64,000 nt of DNA from Paucibacter_B soli (lineage in GTDB: Bacteria > Pseudomonadota > Gammaproteobacteria > Burkholderiales > Burkholderiaceae_C), in contig NZ_JBBHJW010000006.1 of assembly GCF_037482845.1 (NCBI RefSeq), positions 186,001-250,000 of the forward strand. Direction: 5' to 3'. Under the pieces are notes generated by a model, which worked only from the letters and a program-made list of their open reading frames with translations, ran no database searches and was not told where the DNA came from. Below, in pieces: positions 25,933 to 36,109 of this stretch. The translations under genes and the position numbers were made by a program. How positions within the stretch are numbered: position 1 is the stretch's first letter; every line of letters starts with the position of its first letter.

Positions 25933-28900
25933 ATGAACAGCGCATCTTCCCGCAGCGCGGCCGCCTCGCGTTTCAATCTCTCCCGTTGGGCTCTGCAGCA
26001 TCCCGCGCTAACGCGCTATCTGATGGTGGTGCTGATGGTGATGGGCTTCGCCGCCTATTTTCAGCTTGGCCAGGACGAGGACCCACCGTTCACCTTCCGC
26101 ATCATGGTGGTGCAGGCGTTCTGGCCTGGGGCCACGGCGCTTCAGATGGCCGAACAGGTGACCGACAAGATCGAGAAGACGCTGCAGGAGGTGCCGCATG
26201 CGGACAAGATCCGCAGCTACACCAAGCCGGGCGAATCTCTGACCTTCTTTTTCGCCAAGGACAGCACGCCGCCTCAGGAAGTCAGCAGTCTTTGGTACTC
26301 GGTGCGCAAAAAGGTCGGCGACATGCGGATGACGCTGCCGCAGGGCGTGCTCGGCCCGGTGTTCAATGACGACTTCGGCGATGTCTACGGCTCGATCTTC
26401 GCGCTCTCTGCCGACGGATTCAGCAACGAGGAACTGCGCCAGCAGGCCGAGCGCGTGCGCTCCATCCTGCTCAAGGTGCCGGACGTGGCCAAGGTCGAGT
26501 TGTTCGGCACGCAGGCCGAGAAGCTCTATATCGAGGTGTCGCAAAAGCGCCTGGCCGAGTTGGGTGTGGACTTCAACCAGGTCATCGGCCAGCTGGGCGC
26601 GCAGAACGCGGTGGAGGGGGCGGGGGTTCTCAACGCCGGCAGCAACAATCTTCAGGTGCGTGTCGAGGGGCAGCTGAACTCGGTGAATGCGCTGCGCGAG
26701 ATGCCTATTCGCGCGCTCAACCCGCAGACCGGCGTGGCCAGCAGCCTGCGCCTGGGCGACATCGCGGAAATCAGGCGCGCCTTTGTGGATCCGCCCAGCC
26801 TGATGGTGCGACACCAGGGTAAACAGGTGATTGCCCTGGGGGTTTCTATGGCTAAGGGCGGCGACATCATTGCGCTGGGCAAGGCCTTGCGCGCCGCCAA
26901 CGAGACCATCAAGTCCAAGCTACCCGCCGGACTGGAACTGAGCCAGATCCAGGATCAGCCGCAGGCCGTGACGCGTTCGGTGAACGAATTTGTGCATGTG
27001 CTGATCGAGGCCGTGGTGATCGTGCTGGCCGTTAGCTTCATCGCACTGGGCCTGCATACCAGGCCGCTACGCATCGACGTCTGGCCCGGCCTGGTGGTGG
27101 CCATCACCATTCCGCTGGTGCTGGCGATCACCTTTGTGACCATGTTTTATTGGGGCGTGGGGCTGCACAAGATCTCGCTGGGCTCGCTCATCATTGCGCT
27201 GGGCTTGCTGGTCGACGACGCCATCATTGCGGTGGAGATGATGGTGCGCAAGCTCGAGGAGGGCTACGACAAGATGCATGCGGCGACCTTTGCCTACGAG
27301 GTCACTGCCATGCCCATGCTGACCGGCACCTTGATCACCGCGGTGGGCTTCTTGCCCATCGGTCTGGCCAAGTCAGCAACCGGCGAATACACCTTTGCAA
27401 TCTTTGCGGTGACCGCGGCGTCGCTGCTCATTTCCTGGGTGGTATCGGTCTATTTCGTGCCCTATCTGGGCGCCATCCTGCTGCGCAGCCGGGCGCACGG
27501 CGGTGGTGAAGCGCACGAACTCTTTGACACGCCGTTCTACAACCGCTTCCGCGCGATGGTGAGATGGTGTGTGGAGAACCGCTGGAAGGCCATTGCCATG
27601 ACGGTGGCCTTGTTCGTGCTGGGCCTGGTGGGTATGGGCCGCGTGCAGCAGCAGTTCTTCCCGGACTCCAGCCGGCCAGAGGTGTTGGTGGACCTCTGGT
27701 TGCCTGAGGGCACGACGATCGAGCAGAGCAACGAACTTGCCAAGCGCTTCGAGGCGCGCATGCTCAGGGAGCCGGGCGTCGACTCCGTCAGCACCTGGGT
27801 CGGTAGTGGTGTGCCGCGTTTCTATTTGCCGCTGGACCAGGTTTTTCCGCAGGCCAACGTCAGCCAGTCCATCCTGATTCCGCGCGACTTGCAGGAGCGC
27901 GAAAGCCTGCGCAAGCGCCTGCCCGAGTTGCTGGCCAAGGAATTCCCGGAGGCGCGTACACGTGTCAAGCTGTTGCCCAATGGGCCGCCCGTGCCCTACC
28001 CGGTGCAGTTCCGGGTGGCGGGCGAGGATGCCAAGGAAGTGCGCCGCTGGGCCGATCAGGCCAAGGAGATCTTGCGCGCGAATCCGAACATGCGGGGTGT
28101 GAACGACAACTGGAACGAGTCGATCAAGACGCTTAAGCTGGAGGTGGATCAGGACAAGGCGCGTGCCTTGGGCGTCACGAGCCAGAGCATCGCGCAGGCT
28201 TCGCGCGTGATGCTGTCCGGGGTCACGGTGGGGCAATACCGCGAAGCCGACCGGCTGATCGATATCGTGGTGCGCCAACCGGCCGAGGAGCGCAATGCGA
28301 TTACCGATCTAGGTAGCGCTTACCTGCCCACAGCCAGCGGCCGCTCCGTACCGCTGACGCAGATCGCCAAGGTGCGCTTTGAATGGGAGCCCGGCGTACT
28401 GTGGCGCGAGGGGCGCAGTTTCGCTGTCACGGTGCAGGGTGACGTGGCCGAGGGCCTGCAGGGTGCCACGGTGACGGCGCAGGTCTGGCCGGCGCTGAAG
28501 GAATTGCAGGCCAAGATGCCGCCGGGGTATCGGATCGAGGTAGCGGGTTCGGTCGAGGAGAGCAGCAAGGGCCAAGGCTCCATCGCTGCCGGTGTGCCGG
28601 TGATGCTGTTCATCACGTTCACCCTGCTGATGCTGCAGTTGCAGAGCTTCTCGCGCGCCATGCTGGTGTTCCTGACCGGACCGCTGGGTATTGCCGGCGT
28701 GGCCGGCGCGCTGCTGCTGTTGAACCGGCCCTTCGGCTTCGTGGCCCTGCTGGGCGTGATTGCCTTGATGGGCATGATCATGCGCAACTCGGTGATCCTG
28801 ATCGACCAGATCGAGCAGGACCGCGAGCGCGGCGTACCCGCCTGGTCGGCGATTGTCGAGTCGGCGGTGCGGCGCTTCCGCCCTATCGTGCTGACGGCGG

Positions 28901-29094
28901 CCGCTGCCGTGCTGGCGATGGTGCCACTGTCGCGCAGCGTGTTCTGGGGGCCGATGGCCGTGGCCATCATGGGTGGACTGATCGTGGCCACCGCGCTGAC
29001 CTTGCTGGCGCTGCCGGCCATGTACGCGGCCTGGTTCCGGGTGCAGCGCCCGGCCGCCGCCTCGCGTTTCATGCCCTCGAAGCTGGAGTCCTGA
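25933..29094 (+). CDS. RND efflux pump inner-membrane transporter
   Basis: 1053-residue proton-driven transporter of the AcrB/HAE-1-like superfamily with 12 predicted transmembrane helices and two large periplasmic loops. The essential aspartate pair of TM4 is at 428-429 (LLVDDAIIAVEM). It belongs to the subgroup whose N-terminus reads LTRYLMVVLMVMGFAAYFQLGQDEDPPF (cited in part: GQDEDPPF), distinct from AcrB and common for pumps of unknown substrate in Burkholderiales and Pseudomonas. The start ATG 25933 has GGGGA at 25921-25925. No outer-membrane factor follows, so it must borrow one. It is ended by a terminator at 29113-29156. Confidence 0.94.
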   Translation: MNSASSRSAAASRFNLSRWALQHPALTRYLMVVLMVMGFAAYFQLGQDEDPPFTFRIMVVQAFWPGATALQMAEQVTDKIEKTLQEVPHADKIRSYTKPGESLTFFFAKDSTPPQEVSSLWYSVRKKVGDMRMTLPQGVLGPVFNDDFGDVYGSIFALSADGFSNEELRQQAERVRSILLKVPDVAKVELFGTQAEKLYIEVSQKRLAELGVDFNQVIGQLGAQNAVEGAGVLNAGSNNLQVRVEGQLNSVNALREMPIRALNPQTGVASSLRLGDIAEIRRAFVDPPSLMVRHQGKQVIALGVSMAKGGDIIALGKALRAANETIKSKLPAGLELSQIQDQPQAVTRSVNEFVHVLIEAVVIVLAVSFIALGLHTRPLRIDVWPGLVVAITIPLVLAITFVTMFYWGVGLHKISLGSLIIALGLLVDDAIIAVEMMVRKLEEGYDKMHAATFAYEVTAMPMLTGTLITAVGFLPIGLAKSATGEYTFAIFAVTAASLLISWVVSVYFVPYLGAILLRSRAHGGGEAHELFDTPFYNRFRAMVRWCVENRWKAIAMTVALFVLGLVGMGRVQQQFFPDSSRPEVLVDLWLPEGTTIEQSNELAKRFEARMLREPGVDSVSTWVGSGVPRFYLPLDQVFPQANVSQSILIPRDLQERESLRKRLPELLAKEFPEARTRVKLLPNGPPVPYPVQFRVAGEDAKEVRRWADQAKEILRANPNMRGVNDNWNESIKTLKLEVDQDKARALGVTSQSIAQASRVMLSGVTVGQYREADRLIDIVVRQPAEERNAITDLGSAYLPTASGRSVPLTQIAKVRFEWEPGVLWREGRSFAVTVQGDVAEGLQGATVTAQVWPALKELQAKMPPGYRIEVAGSVEESSKGQGSIAAGVPVMLFITFTLLMLQLQSFSRAMLVFLTGPLGIAGVAGALLLLNRPFGFVALLGVIALMGMIMRNSVILIDQIEQDRERGVPAWSAIVESAVRRFRPIVLTAAAAVLAMVPLSRSVFWGPMAVAIMGGLIVATALTLLALPAMYAAWFRVQRPAAASRFMPSKLES

Positions 29095-29112
29095 GCGCCG
29101 GACGTGTCCGCG

Positions 29113-29156
29113 CCGGCGCGCTCCAAAACCCTTGGGTGGATGGCGCGCCGGTTTTT
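29113..29156 (+). terminator. Intrinsic terminator of the RND operon
   Basis: A 9-bp perfect stem CCGGCGCGC/GCGCGCCGG (29113-29121 with 29143-29151) and TTTTT. The 21-base loop can fold on CC...GG pairs. A TACAAT at 29172-29177 may be the -10 box of the following tRNA. Confidence 0.8.
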
Positions 29157-29244
29157 GCCTAATCTACCGGCTACAATCTCCGGTTTGCCGCATCGCCACA
29201 GGGCTGCCGCGATCAGAAAGATCGAGGCAACTCTGAATCCACTC

Positions 29245-29331
29245 GCGCGGGTGGCGAAATTGGTAGACGCACCAGGTTTAGGTCCTGACGCCTTCACGGG
29301 CGTGCCGGTTCGAGTCCGGCCCCGCGCACCA
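29245..29331 (+). tRNA. tRNA-Leu (anticodon UAG)
   Basis: 87-nt class II tRNA with encoded CCA. Acceptor arm GCGCGGG/CCCGCGC; anticodon loop TTTAGGT gives UAG, which reads CUA and other CUN codons; a long variable arm (GACGCCTTCACGGGCGT) is present. This is the tRNA that decodes the paired CTA codons of the leu leader peptide. It lies 34 bases before the tig start and may be co-transcribed with it. Confidence 0.97.
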
Positions 29332-29340
29332 GGTCTTTTG

Positions 29341-29364
29341 TTCAGAGTCACATTCAGAGTCACA
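29341..29364 (+). repeat. Tandem 12-bp duplication at the tig ribosome-binding region
   Basis: TTCAGAGTCACA occurs twice in immediate succession, ending one base before the tig ATG. The only SD-like element, AGAG, is therefore duplicated; the second copy is 6 bases from the start codon. Confidence 0.85.
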
Positions 29365-29365
29365 T

Positions 29366-30679
29366 ATGGCTGTCACCGTCGAAACCCTCGAAAAGCTCGA
29401 ACGCCGCATCACGCTCACGCTGGCGGCCGCTGACATCAACAGCGAAGTCGAATCCCGTCTCAAGAAGCTGGCCCGTACCGTCAAGGCCGACGGCTTCCGC
29501 CCCGGCAAGGTGCCGATGAGCGTCGTGGCCCAGCGCTACGGCTACTCGGTGCAGTACGAAGTCATGAACGACAAGCTCGGTCAGGCCTTCTCGCAAGCCG
29601 CCAACGAAGCCCAGTTGCGTGTTGCCGGCGCTCCCAGCATCGCCCAGAAGGACGAAGCACCCGAAGGCACGATGGCCTTCGACGCTACCTTCGAGATCTA
29701 TCCGGAAGTCAAGCTGGGTGATCTGTCGGCCGCCGAGGTCGAGCGCGTCACCAGCGAGGTGACCGAAGAGGCGATCGACAAGACCGTCGAGATCCTGCGC
29801 AAGCAGCGTCGTACCTTTGCGCAACGCGCCGCCGCTGACGTGGCCGCCGAAGGCGATCGCGTGACCATCGACTTCGAAGGCAAGATCGACGGCGAGACCT
29901 TCGCCGGCGGCAAGGCCGAAGGCTTCCAGTTCCTGATCGGCGAAGGCCAGATGCTCGAGGCCTTCGAGAAGGCCGTGCGCGGCATGAAGGCTGGCGAGTC
30001 CAAGACCTTTCCGCTCGCCTTCCCCGAGGACTATCACGGCAAGGATGTGGCCGGCAAGGAAGCCGACTTCCTGGTCACGGTCAAGAAGATCGAAGCCCAG
30101 CACCTGCCCGAAGTGAACGAGGCTTTTGCCAAGTCCCTGGGCATCAAGGAAGCCACGGTGGAAGCGCTGCGCGCCGACATCAAGAAGAACCTTGAGCGCG
30201 AAGTGAAGTTCCGCGTGCTGGCTCGCAACAAGGGCGCCGTGATGGACGCCGTGGTGGCGGTGGCCGAGCTGGACGTGCCCAAGGCACTGATCGCCAGCGA
30301 GACCGAGCGCCTGGTTGCCGGTGCGCGCGAAGACCTGAAGAAGCGTGGCGTGAAGGATGCCGAGAAGGCGCCGATCCCCGCCGAGATCTTCCAGCCGCAA
30401 GCCGAGCGCCGCGTGCGTCTGGGCCTGGTGGTGGCCGAGCTGGTGCGCGCCAACAATCTGCAAGCCAAGCCGGAGCAGCTGCAGGCGCACATCGAAGAAC
30501 TGTCGCAAAGCTACGAGAAGCCCGCCGAAGTGGTGCGCTGGTATCTGAGCGATCGTCAGCGTCTGGCCGAAGTGGAAGCGGTTGTGATCGAAAACAACGT
30601 CACCGACTTCGTGCTGGCCAATGCCAAGGTCACCGACAAGGCATTGCCCTTCGACGAACTGATGGCCACGGCCGGCTGA
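29366..30679 (+). CDS. tig: Trigger factor
   Basis: Ribosome-associated chaperone and peptidyl-prolyl isomerase that meets nascent chains at the exit tunnel. 437 residues in three parts: N-terminal ribosome-binding domain with the signature GFRPGKVP at 43-50, the FKBP-type PPIase domain at ~150-245 (GDRVTIDFEGKIDGETFAGG, in part) and the C-terminal arm domain. It heads the tig-clpP-clpX-lon proteostasis block, though a terminator separates it from clpP. Its 5' end has the tandem repeat annotated above. Confidence 0.97.
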   Translation: MAVTVETLEKLERRITLTLAAADINSEVESRLKKLARTVKADGFRPGKVPMSVVAQRYGYSVQYEVMNDKLGQAFSQAANEAQLRVAGAPSIAQKDEAPEGTMAFDATFEIYPEVKLGDLSAAEVERVTSEVTEEAIDKTVEILRKQRRTFAQRAAADVAAEGDRVTIDFEGKIDGETFAGGKAEGFQFLIGEGQMLEAFEKAVRGMKAGESKTFPLAFPEDYHGKDVAGKEADFLVTVKKIEAQHLPEVNEAFAKSLGIKEATVEALRADIKKNLEREVKFRVLARNKGAVMDAVVAVAELDVPKALIASETERLVAGAREDLKKRGVKDAEKAPIPAEIFQPQAERRVRLGLVVAELVRANNLQAKPEQLQAHIEELSQSYEKPAEVVRWYLSDRQRLAEVEAVVIENNVTDFVLANAKVTDKALPFDELMATAG

Positions 30680-30705
30680 GCCGGTTGAGCCAGGCTCTTG
30701 CGAGC

Positions 30706-30737
30706 AAGGCGTCGCGCCGCAAGGCCGACGCCTTTTT
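30706..30737 (+). terminator. Intrinsic terminator of tig
   Basis: AAGGCGTCG (30706-30714) pairs with CGACGCCTT (30726-30734), followed by T's to 30737. A CATAAT at 30769-30774 is a possible -10 box for clpP. Confidence 0.8.
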
Positions 30738-30815
30738 CATTCCCGCTGCGAGGTCGAGCCGAGGGCGACATAATCGGCCCACCTCAACGCTACACGCATG
30801 TTTCAAGGATTCTTC

Positions 30816-31424
30816 ATGAGCGCGCTGGAAACGAGCAATCTGGGCATGGTGCCCATCGTCATCGAACAATCGGGCCGTGGTGAGCGCGCCTACGACATCT
30901 ACAGCCGTCTGCTGCGCGAGCGCATCGTCTTCCTGGTCGGGCCGGTGAACGATGCGGTGGCCAATCTGGTGGTGGCGCAGTTGCTGTTCCTGGAGAGCGA
31001 GAATCCCGACAAGGAGATCTTCCTCTACATCAACTCGCCCGGCGGCAGCGTCTCGGCGGGCATGTCGATCTTCGACACCATGCAGTTCATCAAGCCGCCT
31101 GTGTCGACCTTGTGCATGGGCATGGCTGCCAGCATGGGGGCCTTCCTGCTGGCCGCGGGCGCCAAGGGCAAGCGCTTCGCGCTGCCCAACTCCAAGATCA
31201 TGATCCACCAGCCGCTGGGCGGTGCCCAGGGGCAGGCCACGGACATCGAGATTCATGCGCGCGAGATCCTCAAGACCCGTGAGCAGTTGAATCGCATCCT
31301 GGCCGAGCGCACCGGTCAGAGCCTGGAAAAGATCCAGCTCGATACCGAGCGCGACTATTTCATGTCGGCCGCCGAGGCCGCGACCTATGGCCTGATCGAT
31401 CAAGTGATCGAAAAACGCGCCTGA
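30816..31424 (+). CDS. clpP: ATP-dependent Clp protease proteolytic subunit
   Basis: Serine peptidase forming the tetradecameric chamber that degrades proteins unfolded by ClpX or ClpA. 202 residues; catalytic triad Ser106 (MAASMGA), His131 (MIHQPLGG) and Asp180 (DTERDYF) have the same spacing as in E. coli. ATG 30816 has AAGGA at 30805-30809, 6 bases upstream; an earlier in-frame ATG at 30798 lies before that SD and is rejected. clpX follows 118 bases downstream. Confidence 0.97.
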   Translation: MSALETSNLGMVPIVIEQSGRGERAYDIYSRLLRERIVFLVGPVNDAVANLVVAQLLFLESENPDKEIFLYINSPGGSVSAGMSIFDTMQFIKPPVSTLCMGMAASMGAFLLAAGAKGKRFALPNSKIMIHQPLGGAQGQATDIEIHAREILKTREQLNRILAERTGQSLEKIQLDTERDYFMSAAEAATYGLIDQVIEKRA

Positions 31425-31454
31425 GCGCTGCCGCCGGGGCAACTGGCGCTGGAA

Positions 31455-31524
31455 CGGGGCCCTTATTGAGAAAAGGGCCCCGGCCGCATTTGAACTATCA
31501 TCAGTTCAGGCAGTCACGCCTGAA
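31455..31524 (+). other. Two hairpins between clpP and clpX
   Basis: First, CGGGGCCCTT (31455-31464) pairs perfectly with AAGGGCCCCG (31473-31482) around ATTGAGAA. Second, TTCAGG (31505-31510) pairs with CCTGAA (31519-31524). Neither is followed by a T-run, so they are more likely mRNA-stabilising or partial-processing elements than full terminators. Confidence 0.5.
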
Positions 31525-31542
31525 TGAAACCCAAGCAGATCC

Positions 31543-32811
31543 ATGGCCGAGAAAAAAGGCAATTCCAGCGAAAAAGTTCTGTACTGCTCCTTCTGCGGCA
31601 AGAGCCAGCATGAGGTGAAGAAGCTGATCGCTGGCCCGTCGGTGTTCATTTGCGACGAGTGCATCGAGCTCTGCAATGACATCATCCGCGACGAAGTCCC
31701 GGCCGACTCCGCGCAAACCCGCGCCAGCAAGTCCGACCTGCCGGTGCCCAGCGAAATCAAGGCCAGCCTGGATCAGTATGTGATCGGGCAGGATGTGGCC
31801 AAGCGCACGCTGTCGGTGGCGGTCTACAACCACTACAAGCGCCTGCGCCACATGGGCGGCAACAAGGACTCGGTCGAGCTGTCCAAGAGCAACATCCTCT
31901 TGATCGGCCCCACCGGTTCCGGCAAGACCCTGCTGGCCCAGACGCTGGCGCGCCTCTTGAACGTGCCGTTCGTGATCGCCGATGCCACCACCCTGACCGA
32001 AGCCGGTTATGTGGGCGAGGACGTCGAGAACATCATCCAGAAGCTGCTGCAGAACTGCAATTACGACGTCGAGCGGGCCCAGCGCGGCATCGTCTACATC
32101 GACGAAATCGACAAGATCTCGCGCAAGGCCGACAACCCCTCGATCACCCGCGACGTCTCGGGCGAGGGCGTGCAGCAGGCTTTGCTGAAGCTGGTGGAAG
32201 GCACGATGGCCTCGGTGCCGCCGCAGGGCGGGCGCAAGCATCCGAACCAGGACTTCCTGCAGATCGACACCACCAACATCCTCTTTATCTGCGGCGGTGC
32301 CTTTGATGGCCTGGAGAAGGTGATTCAGAACCGTTCGGAGAAGTCTGGTATCGGCTTTGGCGCCACGGTCAAGACCAAGAGCGAGCGCCGCGTCTCCGAG
32401 GTGTTCCGCGAGGTGGAGCCCGAGGACCTGATCAAGTTCGGCCTGATTCCCGAGTTGGTGGGCCGCCTGCCGGTGGTCGCCACCCTGGGCGAGCTGAGCG
32501 AGGATGCGCTGGTGCAGATCCTCACCGAGCCCAAGAATGCGCTGATCAAGCAGTATCAGCAGCTGTTTGCAATGGATGGCGTCGAACTCGAAATCCGCCC
32601 ATCGGCGCTGATGGCCATTGCCCGCAAGGCGCTGGCACGCAAGACCGGTGCGCGCGGCCTGCGCTCCATCATGGAGCATTCGCTCATCGACACCATGTTC
32701 GAATTGCCCGCCCTCGATGGCGTGGCCAAGGTTGTGCTTGACGAGCACAACATCGAAGAAGACGCGAAGCCGCTGCTCGTCTATCGCGAGCAGGCCAAGG
32801 CCAGCGCCTGA
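31543..32811 (+). CDS. clpX: ATP-dependent Clp protease ATP-binding subunit
   Basis: Hexameric AAA+ unfoldase that recognises tagged substrates (including ssrA tags) and feeds ClpP. 422 residues. The N-terminal zinc-binding domain has Cys15, Cys18, Cys37 and Cys40. The AAA+ module has Walker A GPTGSGKT at ~122-129, Walker B IVYIDEIDKI, the RKH pore-type loop region and the sensor segment GLIPELVGRLPV. The C-terminal D2 region with GARGLRSIMEHSLIDTMFELP (cited as GARGLRSIMEH) closes it. Standard length. Confidence 0.98.
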   Translation: MAEKKGNSSEKVLYCSFCGKSQHEVKKLIAGPSVFICDECIELCNDIIRDEVPADSAQTRASKSDLPVPSEIKASLDQYVIGQDVAKRTLSVAVYNHYKRLRHMGGNKDSVELSKSNILLIGPTGSGKTLLAQTLARLLNVPFVIADATTLTEAGYVGEDVENIIQKLLQNCNYDVERAQRGIVYIDEIDKISRKADNPSITRDVSGEGVQQALLKLVEGTMASVPPQGGRKHPNQDFLQIDTTNILFICGGAFDGLEKVIQNRSEKSGIGFGATVKTKSERRVSEVFREVEPEDLIKFGLIPELVGRLPVVATLGELSEDALVQILTEPKNALIKQYQQLFAMDGVELEIRPSALMAIARKALARKTGARGLRSIMEHSLIDTMFELPALDGVAKVVLDEHNIEEDAKPLLVYREQAKASA

Positions 32812-32846
32812 CCGGGTATTCGTGCGATCCAGCAGCGCACGCGCAT

Positions 32847-32874
32847 CTTGTAATAACCCCCTCAGGCCCTAGAT
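32847..32874 (+). promoter_or_regulatory. Candidate heat-shock (sigma-32-like) promoter of lon
   Basis: CTTGTAA (32847-32853), 13 bases, then CCCTAGAT (32867-32874), compared with the sigma-32 consensus CTTGAAA and CCCCATNT. The predicted start near 32881 is ~17 bases before the lon ATG, with AGAGAGG as SD. Confidence 0.45.
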
Positions 32875-32897
32875 GGGTCTGAGAAAGAGAGGTTTCT

Positions 32898-35345
<2,448 letters not shown>

Positions 35346-35361
35346 AAATCCGCAAGACCTC

Positions 35362-35391
35362 TTGCATGACACAGAAAATCCAGTATAGAAT
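35362..35391 (+). promoter_or_regulatory. Promoter of the tRNA-Gly/Cys cluster
   Basis: TTGCAT (35362-35367), 18 bases, TAGAAT (35386-35391). Transcription would begin near 35398, ~67 bases before the first tRNA-Gly. Confidence 0.6.
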
Positions 35392-35464
35392 GTGAGCTTC
35401 AGCGCAAACAGCACAGCGTAGATGGCGAGAGTCGAAGCCCTGTGAGTCGTGTGTTGAAGTCCAT

Positions 35465-35540
35465 GCGGGAGTAGCTCAGTTGGTAGAGCGCAACCTTGCC
35501 AAGGTTGAGGTCGAGAGTTCGAGACTCTTCTCCCGCTCCA
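35465..35540 (+). tRNA. tRNA-Gly (anticodon GCC), copy 1
   Basis: 76-nt tRNA with encoded CCA; acceptor GCGGGAG/CTCCCGC, anticodon loop TTGCCAA giving GCC. Identical in sequence to the copies at 35730 and 35853. It is followed by two tandem terminators. Confidence 0.97.
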
Positions 35541-35547
35541 GGATTTC

Positions 35548-35573
35548 AAAGGGAAGCCCTGGCTTCCCTTTTT
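35548..35573 (+). terminator. Terminator after tRNA-Gly copy 1 (first of two)
   Basis: AAAGGGAAGC pairs with GCTTCCCTTT around CCTG, with T's to 35573. The arm sequence is reused in the terminator at 35935-35962. Confidence 0.8.
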
Positions 35574-35580
35574 GCTGACA

Positions 35581-35604
35581 CGAGAAGCCGCGGCTTCTCG
35601 TTTT
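35581..35604 (+). terminator. Second tandem terminator after tRNA-Gly copy 1
   Basis: CGAGAAGC (35581-35588) pairs with GCTTCTCG (35593-35600) around CGCG, followed by TTTT. Confidence 0.7.
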
Positions 35605-35644
35605 CGTCAAAGTCTCGCAAGAGGCGATGGCGATGGATTGTTGA

Positions 35645-35718
35645 GGCGCGGTAGCAAAGCGGTTATGCCCCGGATTGCAAATCCGGTTAGTCCGGTTCGA
35701 CTCCGGACCGCGCCTCCA
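35645..35718 (+). tRNA. tRNA-Cys (anticodon GCA)
   Basis: 74-nt tRNA with CCA; acceptor GGCGCGG/CCGCGCC, anticodon stem CCGGA/TCCGG with loop TTGCAAA giving GCA. It lies between tRNA-Gly copies 1 and 2. Confidence 0.97.
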
Positions 35719-35729
35719 GGAATGACACT

Positions 35730-35805
35730 GCGGGAGTAGCTCAGTTGGTAGAGCGCAACCTTGCCAAGGTTGAGGTCGAGAGTTCGAGACTCTTCTCCCG
35801 CTCCA
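35730..35805 (+). tRNA. tRNA-Gly (anticodon GCC), copy 2
   Basis: Identical 76-nt sequence to copy 1. Only 11 bases separate it from tRNA-Cys, so both probably derive from one precursor. Confidence 0.97.
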
Positions 35806-35852
35806 GTTCATTCAATCCAAAGTAGCTGACCATGAGAATGGCCAGTGTTCAT

Positions 35853-35928
35853 GCGGGAGTAGCTCAGTTGGTAGAGCGCAACCTTGCCAAGGTTGAGGTC
35901 GAGAGTTCGAGACTCTTCTCCCGCTCCA
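35853..35928 (+). tRNA. tRNA-Gly (anticodon GCC), copy 3
   Basis: Identical 76-nt sequence to copies 1 and 2. It is followed after 6 bases by a terminator. Confidence 0.97.
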
Positions 35929-35934
35929 TATTCG

Positions 35935-35962
35935 AAAGGGAAGCCGCAAGGCTTCCCTTTTT
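35935..35962 (+). terminator. Terminator after tRNA-Gly copy 3
   Basis: An 11-bp perfect stem AAAGGGAAGCC/GGCTTCCCTTT with a GCAA tetraloop and TTTTT. Almost the same stem as the terminator at 35548. Confidence 0.85.
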
Positions 35963-36011
35963 CGTTTTCGCTGTGTGCGCGGCCGCCATAATTCGGCCGC
36001 AGCACTGACCC

Positions 36012-36100
36012 GCCCGGGTGGTGAAATTGGTAGACGCAGCGGACTTAAAATCCGCCGCCTCGTGAGGGGCGTACGGGTTCGATTCCCGTCCCGGGCACCA
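36012..36100 (+). tRNA. tRNA-Leu (anticodon UAA)
   Basis: 89-nt class II tRNA with encoded CCA; acceptor GCCCGGG/CCCGGGC; anticodon stem GCGGA/TCCGC with loop CTTAAAA giving UAA; long variable arm. It lies beyond the terminator of the Gly cluster and 9 bases from the convergent murI stop. Confidence 0.97.
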
Positions 36101-36109
36101 CAGACGGCG

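Noticed and set aside
29245..29331. tRNA-Leu as an attachment site of an integrated element
   Set aside because: No integrase, no direct repeat of the tRNA 3' end and core genes on both sides.
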